Of a DNA stretch of 11,804 nt, positions 1-6,158 are shown one piece after another; positions within the stretch are counted from its first letter, which is position 1; each line of letters begins with the position of its first letter. The translations under genes and the position numbers were made by a program. The stretch is from Deltaproteobacteria bacterium. GTDB lineage: Bacteria; Desulfobacterota; DSM-4660; Desulfatiglandales; HGW-15. Where the stretch lies: contig DAOVAK010000035.1 of assembly GCA_030671095.1 (NCBI GenBank), positions 1 through 11,804 on the forward strand, in the 5' to 3' direction. The notes under the pieces are model-generated. The model did not search any database. It had not been told where the DNA came from and saw only the letters and a list, made by a program, of their open reading frames with translations.

Positions 1-5
1 CACTT

Positions 6-2357
6 CTACTGTGAGAAATCCATATCAAACTGGGAGAATTGACCGGATTTGGCCGCTTGAGGTCTGGGTGTGTACTCTTTTGGTTCCGTACCCTCTTTGA
101 AGGCCTGGAAAACTGTTTTCTCCGAGTACGGACTAGCCAGCAGACCCGTCTTTGCATCTATCTTAGCAAAGACCACGCCTCCTGGGACAGCGAAGTCTTC
201 CACGGGTTGGTCCTTCAAAACCTGGGACATGAAATAGAGCCATATGGGGCTTGCGGCCCTCGAGCCCGTCTCTCCTTTGCCCATGGGTCTACGATCATCA
301 TACCCTACCCATGCTCCTGTGGCCAAGCTAGGCGTAAAGCCTATGAACCAGGCATCCCTCAGCTCGTTGGTGGTACCCGTTTTTCCGGCCGCTGGCCTTT
401 TTAAGCCCTTTATCCTCCAACCCGTCCCCTCCTGGATGACCGCTCTTAACAGGTCCGTCATGACATGGGCCGTCTCTTTGGAGATAGCCTCCCTAAAGGA
501 AGGCTGATTCTCCTCTATGACCTGCCCGCTTCTGTCCACGATCCTGTTAATGAAAAAGGGCTCAGCCAACATCCCCATATTGGCAAAGACCAAATAGGCC
601 CGAGTAATCTCATATAAGGAGATACCCGAGGATCCAAGGGCGAGTGAGAGATCGGGGCTCAATTCAGATTCAATGCCCACACGCTCTGCATACTGTATCG
701 CGTGGTAGACCCCTATCTTCCTGAGTATCTTAACGGTAATCACATTCCGCGACATGATAAGGGCCGTTCTGAATAGGGTCGGGCCAAAAAACTTCTTTTT
801 ATAGTTCTTGGGCCGCCATATCTCCTCGTCCCGACTCCCCTTGGAGATGTAAGGGGCATCAATAATCACGGTCGCAGGGTTCATTCCCCGATCAAGGGCT
901 GCGGCGTAGATCATGGGTTTGAACGCCGACCCTGGCTGGCGTCTTGACTGTATGGCCCGGTTAAACTGGCTAACGTCAAAGTCCCGACCGCCCACCATCG
1001 CTCTGACTCTAGCGCTGTGCGCCTCCATACTGAGAAGGGCACCCTGAATCTCTGGTTCTTGTTCCAAAGAGAGAATCCAATCAAAGGGTGGCTTTCCTTT
1101 TTTCTTTATCCGGACGAGAACAACATCTCCGGTCTTGAGCACTTTGCTTGGAAGCTTAAGACTGGTCGCATAATAGGGCACCTCAGGATTCGGAGTTCTG
1201 GCCCATTTCATCTCAGAGAGGGGGAGAAGCCCACGCTTTTCACCGTGGCTGACGACCACCTCTCCTTTTTGGTCATCCACCTTCTCCACAAGACCTTCAA
1301 ACATCGAATCCGAGTCAAGGAGATCCTGCTCCAGTTTTTTTGCCTTCTCTTCTCTGAATGCTTCCATCTCCTCTGGGGAAAGATGGCGAAGAGGTCCACG
1401 GTACCCTTCCCTTTTATCCAGTTCTTTCAACCCCTTGTTCAGAGCCGCTTGGGCAGCACGCTGCATTTCAAGGTTCAAGGTCGTATAGACCTTGAGTCCT
1501 CCCCTGTACAAGAGTTCTCGCCCATACTTTTTCTCCAGATATCTGCGCACATGCTCCGCAAAATAAGGCGCTTTCGAAAAGGAACTCTCATCCCTCTCCT
1601 CCATTTGAAGCTCAGCGTTCAGGGCCTCTTCCTCTTGCGTTTCTTCGATATAGCCCTCTTCACGCATCCTCTCCAACACATATTTCTGTCTTGCTTTGGC
1701 CAGCTCGAAGTGTGTTATCGGGGAATATCGACTTGGCGCCTGAGGAAGTCCTGCAAGTAGGGCAGATTCTGGGAGATTCAGTTCCGTCGCTCTCTTGTTG
1801 AAATAGGTACGGGCCGCGGCCTCAATCCCATAGGCCCCGTGTCCCAGATAGATCTGATTCAAATACAGGAATAGAATCCTCTCCTTTGAGAAGTTCTTTT
1901 CTATTTGTAGAGAGAGCAACGCCTCCCTCGCCTTCCGCTTATATGTTTTTCTTGGATTCTTTAAGAGTAATGACCTGGTGACCTGCTGCGTAATGGTACT
2001 TCCACCCTGCTCTATTTTGCCTGCCATCAGGTTCTTGATAAGGGCTCTGGCTATGCTCAGGATGTCTACGCCCTCATGTTTGAAAAAACGGGCATCTTCG
2101 GCCGCTATGAAAGCATTGATGAGGTGATCTGGAACTTGGTCAAGCGGAACCACGATCCTCTTCTCTTCCCAAAATCTGCCAATCACCTCACCCTCATCGC
2201 TAAAGACCTCTGTTATGATGGGTGGGTTGTATTCTCTCAGGGAGCCTATATAGGGGAGATTACTGGACCAGATATACCATAAAACGGCCACAATGCTCAC
2301 GGCAAACAGGCCCAAGACCAGACTGCTCCACAAAATGAACCGAAAAAACCTCTTCAT
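6..2357 (-). CDS. mrcA: Penicillin-binding protein 1A (bifunctional glycosyltransferase/transpeptidase)
   Basis: A class A penicillin-binding protein of 783 residues. It polymerises lipid II into glycan strands and cross-links the peptides on the outer face of the inner membrane. Residues about 9-30 form one membrane anchor. The glycosyltransferase domain (about 50-225) shows EDARFFKHEG with the catalytic Glu87, GGSTITQQ at 118-125 and the YLNQIYLG motif near 165-172. A middle stretch (about 350-432) fits the OB-like insert of PBP1A proteins. The transpeptidase domain has all three motifs: SAFK (nucleophile Ser477, Lys480), SRN at 536-538 and KTG at 659-661. Length is normal for PBP1A, and nothing looks broken. 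The ATG overlaps the stop of the upstream comM-like gene as ATGA, and a GGAG (complement of 2367-2370) lies 9 bases before it, so the two are very likely co-transcribed and translationally coupled. The stop lies 6 bases from the window edge, so any further operon member is out of view. Confidence 0.96.
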   Translation of the reverse strand: MKRFFRFILWSSLVLGLFAVSIVAVLWYIWSSNLPYIGSLREYNPPIITEVFSDEGEVIGRFWEEKRIVVPLDQVPDHLINAFIAAEDARFFKHEGVDILSIARALIKNLMAGKIEQGGSTITQQVTRSLLLKNPRKTYKRKAREALLSLQIEKNFSKERILFLYLNQIYLGHGAYGIEAAARTYFNKRATELNLPESALLAGLPQAPSRYSPITHFELAKARQKYVLERMREEGYIEETQEEEALNAELQMEERDESSFSKAPYFAEHVRRYLEKKYGRELLYRGGLKVYTTLNLEMQRAAQAALNKGLKELDKREGYRGPLRHLSPEEMEAFREEKAKKLEQDLLDSDSMFEGLVEKVDDQKGEVVVSHGEKRGLLPLSEMKWARTPNPEVPYYATSLKLPSKVLKTGDVVLVRIKKKGKPPFDWILSLEQEPEIQGALLSMEAHSARVRAMVGGRDFDVSQFNRAIQSRRQPGSAFKPMIYAAALDRGMNPATVIIDAPYISKGSRDEEIWRPKNYKKKFFGPTLFRTALIMSRNVITVKILRKIGVYHAIQYAERVGIESELSPDLSLALGSSGISLYEITRAYLVFANMGMLAEPFFINRIVDRSGQVIEENQPSFREAISKETAHVMTDLLRAVIQEGTGWRIKGLKRPAAGKTGTTNELRDAWFIGFTPSLATGAWVGYDDRRPMGKGETGSRAASPIWLYFMSQVLKDQPVEDFAVPGGVVFAKIDAKTGLLASPYSEKTVFQAFKEGTEPKEYTPRPQAAKSGQFSQFDMDFSQ

Positions 2358-3883
2358 CTAAAGATTCTCCGATCAAGCGTCCTGTATTGGATGGCCTCGG
2401 CCACATGATGAGCCCTAACAGGGCTACTGCTTTCCAGATCAGCGATGGTTCTCGATATCTTCAATATTCTGGAATGGGCTCGGGCACTCAGGCCAAGTTT
2501 GTCCATCGCCTTTTCCATCAGGTCATTTGATTCTCCATCAAGTGCACAGAACTGTCTGATGTGGCGACTGCTCATACCGGCGTTGGTGTGGATTTTCATC
2601 TTTTTAAAGCGTTCGCCTTGAATCTCCCTCGCCTTCTTCACCCTCCCTAAGATCTCCGATGAGGATTGTCCGCTTTCACCCGAGGCAAGGTCCCTGAACG
2701 GAACCGGGGGCACCTCCATATGAATGTCTATCCTATCCATCAGAGGTCCAGATATCTTTGAGCGATACCTCCGAATCTGGAGATAAGAGCAGTGGCACTC
2801 CCGTTTGGGATCCCCAAAAAACCCGCAAGGACAGGGATTCATGGCTGCAACAAGCATAAAATTGGCTGGATAGGTGACCGTTGAACTCGCCCTAGAAATG
2901 GTCACGTGGCCATCTTCCATCGGCTGTCTGAGGACCTCCAAGACATTTTTCTTGAACTCAGGCAGCTCATCCAGGAAAAGCACACCATTGTGCGCAAGAC
3001 TCACCTCCCCAGGTTTAGGGCTCTGGCCACCTCCTATCAAGCCCGCATCAGAGATGGTGTGGTGGGGAGATCGAAACGGCCGAGTACTTATGAGACCGTG
3101 CCCTTTGGGCATCATGCCCATGACACTGTAGACCTTAGAGGTCTCTAACGCCTCCTGGAAGCTTAGCTCCGGAACAATGGTATGCAGGCGTCTGGCAAGC
3201 ATGGTCTTGCCTGCACCCGGCGGTCCCATCAAGATCAGGTTATGACCACCCGCAGCAGAGATCTCTAAGGCCCTTTTCACATCTTCCTGACCCCGAACAT
3301 CAGCAAAATCGAAATCATCGCTCGATCTCCTGAAGAGCTTTTTAATATCCACCTGGAACGGATCTCTATTTACGACACCTGAAAGCGTCTCTATGAGCTG
3401 TGAGAGGGTCTCCACAGGGTATATGTGCACGCCTTCCACAACGGCCGCTTCAGCCGCATTTTCCTTGGGCAAGAACACCCCCTTCAGGCCCTTCTCTTTT
3501 GCCGTAACGGCCATGGGAAGGGCACCCTTGATTGGTCGGATAAGGCCATCAAGGGAGAGTTCGCCCAAAACCAGATGCTGACCATACGATTCCTTTGACA
3601 CAAGGCCGGTGGCAGCCAATATGCCCAGTGCCATGGGAAGATCAAATGCGGACCCCTCTTTCTTGATATCTGCAGGAGCCAGATTTACAGTGATTCTGTC
3701 AGAGGGAAAGTGGTAACCTGAATTCTTTATGGCGGTCTTAACCCTGTCTTTGCTTTCCCGAACCGCCCCTTCCGGAAGACCAACGGTGGAGAATGAGGGA
3801 AGCCCCTGGGAAATATCAACCTCCACTTCCACAACATAGCCCTCTATTCCGATCACAGCGCTGCTGAGGACTTTGGCCAACAT
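2354..3883 (-). CDS. comM: YifB/ComM family Mg-chelatase-like AAA+ ATPase
   Basis: A 509-residue protein, the usual length of YifB/ComM. Residues 1 to about 175 are the N-terminal domain with a Lon-protease-like (S5) fold, including GLPEGAVRESKDRVKTA. The AAA+ core follows: Walker A GPPGAGKT at 220-227, Walker B VLFLDE at 301-306, a compact cysteine cluster (Cys351, 353, 363, 365) and the arginine-containing LMDRIDIH stretch near 381-388. The C-terminal helical domain carries the family signature SARAHSRILKISRTIADL. In Haemophilus and Vibrio, ComM is a hexameric branch-migration helicase that helps integrate incoming DNA during natural transformation. The protein is also found widely in bacteria not known to be competent, so its role here is inferred. 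The ATG has a GGAG (complement of 3894-3897) 10 bases upstream. It is the first gene of a leftward pair and its stop overlaps the start of the PBP1A gene. Confidence 0.93.
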   Translation of the reverse strand: MLAKVLSSAVIGIEGYVVEVEVDISQGLPSFSTVGLPEGAVRESKDRVKTAIKNSGYHFPSDRITVNLAPADIKKEGSAFDLPMALGILAATGLVSKESYGQHLVLGELSLDGLIRPIKGALPMAVTAKEKGLKGVFLPKENAAEAAVVEGVHIYPVETLSQLIETLSGVVNRDPFQVDIKKLFRRSSDDFDFADVRGQEDVKRALEISAAGGHNLILMGPPGAGKTMLARRLHTIVPELSFQEALETSKVYSVMGMMPKGHGLISTRPFRSPHHTISDAGLIGGGQSPKPGEVSLAHNGVLFLDELPEFKKNVLEVLRQPMEDGHVTISRASSTVTYPANFMLVAAMNPCPCGFFGDPKRECHCSYLQIRRYRSKISGPLMDRIDIHMEVPPVPFRDLASGESGQSSSEILGRVKKAREIQGERFKKMKIHTNAGMSSRHIRQFCALDGESNDLMEKAMDKLGLSARAHSRILKISRTIADLESSSPVRAHHVAEAIQYRTLDRRIFR

Positions 3884-4021
3884 GAAAAGGTATCTCCAGA
3901 TAAATTTCTGGTTGTGATCTTTGATATACTCTTTACATTTAACAATACAAATGTTACGAAGTAAAGTTTATTTGATTTTGAGCCTTTATGATTCCAATTT
4001 GTAAGGTCACAGGAGTATAAC
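3884..4021. other. Divergent intergenic region between comM-like gene and rpoZ
   Basis: This 138-base, visibly AT-rich spacer must hold promoters for both the leftward comM-pbp1A pair and the rightward rpoZ-dnaJ-dksA group. For the rightward direction a TATGAT at 3987-3992 is a plausible -10, but no good -35 stands 15-18 bases upstream of it, so I do not call that promoter. A strong ribosome-binding site, AGGAG at 4011-4015, lies 6 bases before the rpoZ ATG. I see no clear operator palindrome. Confidence 0.5.
3923..3950 (-). promoter_or_regulatory. Candidate sigma-70 promoter for the comM-pbp1A pair
   Basis: On the minus strand a -35-like TTGTAT (complement of 3945-3950) and a -10-like TATATC (complement of 3923-3928) are separated by 16 bases. 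They lie about 40 bases upstream of the comM-like start, in the AT-rich divergent region. Both hexamers match the consensus only partly. The position and spacing are right, but this is a prediction by eye. Confidence 0.3.
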
Positions 4022-4321
4022 ATGGCACGAATTACAGTAGAAGATTGCTTGCAAAAAGTAAACAACCGCTTTGCCCTGATTCACATGGCCGCAAAACGCG
4101 TTAGGCAGCTCAGGAAAGGCGCCGAACCCCTGGTTGTTTCGAAAAATAGGGATGTGGTGATTTCTCTCAGAGAAATTGCCGCGGGAAATGTGGTTAAAGG
4201 GGAACCTATCTCACAGCAAAGTCTCCTCAACAATAAAGAGGATAAACTTTTGGATGAACCAAAAGGAGAAAGCCCGGAAGAAGCCCCAGAAAAGGAAAAA
4301 GGCGAGCAGACGGACGCCTAA
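4022..4321 (+). CDS. rpoZ: DNA-directed RNA polymerase subunit omega
   Basis: The small omega subunit, 99 residues, which helps assemble the beta-prime subunit into RNA polymerase. The N-terminus [19 protein letters not shown] and the block [11 protein letters not shown] are diagnostic of the family. The Met-Ala-Arg start is the part of omega that, with beta-prime, forms ppGpp site 1 in E. coli, and it is kept here. The last 40 or so residues (from about 58) are a charged Lys/Glu/Pro-rich tail typical of the poorly conserved C-terminus. AGGAG 6 bases upstream supports the start. The dnaJ start follows 14 bases after the stop, so the two are almost certainly one transcript. Unlike the E. coli gene it is not next to gmk or spoT. 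Confidence 0.95.
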   Translation: MARITVEDCLQKVNNRFALIHMAAKRVRQLRKGAEPLVVSKNRDVVISLREIAAGNVVKGEPISQQSLLNNKEDKLLDEPKGESPEEAPEKEKGEQTDA

Positions 4322-4335
4322 AGGAAAAACCGAGC

Positions 4336-5436
4336 ATGCAGAAGAGGGATTATTATGAGGTCCTTGGGGTCTCGCGGGATGCCGTGGAAGAAGATCTTAA
4401 AAGGGCCTATCGAAAATTGGCCATGAAATATCACCCGGACAAAAACCCGGGGGACAAGGAGGCGGAAGAGAGATTCAAGGAGGCCGCTGAGGCCTATGAA
4501 GTCCTCAGAGATAGAGAAAAGAGAGGGATATACGATCGATTTGGCCACCAGGGTTTGGAAGGTACAGGCTTCAGAGGCTTCAGTGGTTTTGAAGATATCT
4601 TTTCCAGTTTTAGCGATATCTTTGAGGATTTCTTTGGCTTTGGGACGCGAAGGAGGAGCAGGGTTAGGGCCGGAAATGATCTTCGATATGATTTGGAAGT
4701 CACATTGGAAGAGGCCTTTTCTGGCAAGGAGGAGGCGCTCGCTTTTCATAGGTGGGAAGTCTGTGAAAATTGTCGCGGATCAGGCATAACGCCAGGCAGT
4801 GAGCCCCAGATCTGTGCCACGTGTCAAGGTCGAGGGCAGGTGGTTCGGTCCCAAGGATTCTTTCAGGTCAGCACCACTTGTCCTGCCTGCCATGGTGAAG
4901 GGCGAATCATAACGGATCCCTGTGAAGCGTGCAGAGGCGGGGGAAAGGTCAAGGTTAAGCGAGAAGTCACCGTCAAAATCCCACCAGGGGTGGATACTGG
5001 ATCTCAACTAAGACTCCGCGAGGAGGGGGAACCTGGTGAATATGGTGGGCCACCGGGAGATCTATTTGTGGTCATTCGCGTGATAAATCACGAGTTTTTT
5101 GCCCGTGAAGGTGATCACCTCTTGTGTGAGATTCCCATATCATTTGTTCAGGCGGCTTTAGGAGACACAATTAGAATCCCCGTACTTGGAGAAGAGGGGG
5201 AAAAGGAGCTGAAAATACCCGGCGGGACGCAGCCGGATGAGATTCTGTCCCTACCTGGCGAGGGGATGCCAACCCTCAGGAGAAACAAAAGAGGAGATCT
5301 TTTTGTGAAGATCGCCGTGAAAATACCCAAGAAACTCAACCAGAGACAGAGAGAACTTCTGAAGGAATTTGCAAAGACTGAGGGTTCAAAAAAATCGAAA
5401 AAAGCAAAGAATTTTTGGCACAAAATGAAGAAATAA
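4336..5436 (+). CDS. dnaJ: Chaperone protein DnaJ (Hsp40, type I)
   Basis: Co-chaperone of DnaK: it binds unfolded clients and stimulates DnaK ATP hydrolysis in the cytoplasm. All type I modules are present in 366 residues, close to the usual length. The J domain covers about 4-70 with HPD at 33-35. A Gly/Phe-rich linker (about 75-105) includes FEDFFGFG. The zinc domain (about 143-203) has four CxxCxGxG repeats: [24 protein letters not shown] and CEACRGGG. The substrate-binding C-terminal domains follow, ending in a Lys-rich tail. AAGGA at 4321-4325 lies 10 bases before the ATG. Neither dnaK, grpE nor hrcA is nearby, and no CIRCE-type inverted repeat is visible upstream, so its regulation probably follows rpoZ. 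It may be one of several DnaJ copies in the genome, which the window cannot show. Confidence 0.95.
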   Translation: MQKRDYYEVLGVSRDAVEEDLKRAYRKLAMKYHPDKNPGDKEAEERFKEAAEAYEVLRDREKRGIYDRFGHQGLEGTGFRGFSGFEDIFSSFSDIFEDFFGFGTRRRSRVRAGNDLRYDLEVTLEEAFSGKEEALAFHRWEVCENCRGSGITPGSEPQICATCQGRGQVVRSQGFFQVSTTCPACHGEGRIITDPCEACRGGGKVKVKREVTVKIPPGVDTGSQLRLREEGEPGEYGGPPGDLFVVIRVINHEFFAREGDHLLCEIPISFVQAALGDTIRIPVLGEEGEKELKIPGGTQPDEILSLPGEGMPTLRRNKRGDLFVKIAVKIPKKLNQRQRELLKEFAKTEGSKKSKKAKNFWHKMKK

Positions 5437-5512
5437 AGGAAGAGAAGAAACCTGGATTTTAGCTTGATAATGGGTTATAAACTTCTTTGTCTAGGGGGAA
5501 ATTTGTAGAGCC

Positions 5513-5878
5513 ATGTTAACAAAGAATAAACTGGAATATTTTAAGAAATTGCTCAACGAAAGGTTTGAAGAACTCTTGAGCGAGGCCAACAAGACGGTTA
5601 CCGGCATGACCGCCCACAAGGAGAATCTGCCTGATCCTTCAGATAGGGCGTCCCTGGAGTCTGACAGGAATTTTACCCTGAGAATAAGAGACAGGGAGAG
5701 AAAACTCCTAGGAAAGATCAGAGAGGCCCTGGACAGGATTGGAGACGGCACCTACGGGATCTGTGAGGAATGTGGAGAAGAAATTTCCACAGAAAGGTTA
5801 AAGGCCCGCCCCGTAACCACCCTGTGTATTGAGTGCAAAAAGAGGCAGGAAACCGAGGAAAAGGTCAAGGGATTGTAA
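5513..5878 (+). CDS. dksA: RNA polymerase-binding transcription factor DksA
   Basis: A DksA/TraR-family protein of 121 residues. It enters the secondary channel of RNA polymerase and, with ppGpp, adjusts promoter output. The N-terminal coiled coil carries its acidic tip as DPSDRAS, keeping both key aspartates (Asp41 and Asp44, matching E. coli Asp71 and Asp74). A full four-cysteine zinc site is formed by Cys84, 87, 105 and 108. By alignment from memory with E. coli DksA, the ppGpp site 2 residues Lys98, Arg129 and Lys139 correspond to Lys68, Arg99 and Lys109, all present. It is about 30 residues shorter at the N-terminus than the E. coli protein, which is common in this group. The ATG lacks an ideal Shine-Dalgarno: AGGGGGA at 5493-5499 is 13 bases away. 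A TATAAA at 5476-5481 in the 76-base gap after dnaJ could be a -10 for a private promoter, but its -35 is poor. Confidence 0.94.
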   Translation: MLTKNKLEYFKKLLNERFEELLSEANKTVTGMTAHKENLPDPSDRASLESDRNFTLRIRDRERKLLGKIREALDRIGDGTYGICEECGEEISTERLKARPVTTLCIECKKRQETEEKVKGL

Positions 5879-5906
5879 CTAACATCTTGCGCATTTTGAG
5901 AGCCAT

Positions 5907-5940
5907 AGCCGGTGCAGATTCCTTGTACCCGGCTTTTTTA
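5907..5940 (+). terminator. Intrinsic terminator of the rpoZ-dnaJ-dksA group
   Basis: AGCCGG (5907-5912) pairs with CCGGCT (5929-5934), with further weak pairing inside the loop, and is followed directly by a run of six T (5934-5939). It starts 28 bases after the dksA stop. GC-rich stem plus T-tract is the standard Rho-independent form. Confidence 0.8.
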
Positions 5941-6032
5941 TTTCCGGGCCCCTGCTGAACAAGTTGAAGGACCATCGCCCCAATGCCCATTAATTATATT
6001 TCCCCCGGCCAATGTGATAGTATGGCATGAAG

Positions 6033-6054
6033 GCCAAAACTTCAGAATTTTGGC
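6033..6054 (+). repeat. Inverted repeat in the leader of the tRNA nucleotidyltransferase gene
   Basis: GCCAAAA (6033-6039) and TTTTGGC (6048-6054) form a perfect 7-bp inverted repeat with an 8-base centre, in the roughly 220-base gap between dksA and the next gene. It could be an operator or an RNA hairpin. A weaker TCAGA/TCTGA stem followed by six T lies just downstream (about 6060-6088). No promoter in this gap is clear enough to call. Confidence 0.35.
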
Positions 6055-6158
6055 GACGTTCAGAAGTATTGGTATCTGATGTTTTTTGTTCATGATTTTA
6101 TTTGCCCATGACGGCGAGGAATAGAGGCAATACAGTGGTGAGGGAAAGGAAACCTACT

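Noticed and set aside
1017..1760. 247-codon plus-strand frame opposite the PBP1A gene
   Set aside because: It lies fully antisense to a gene with all catalytic motifs intact and shows no recognisable domain.
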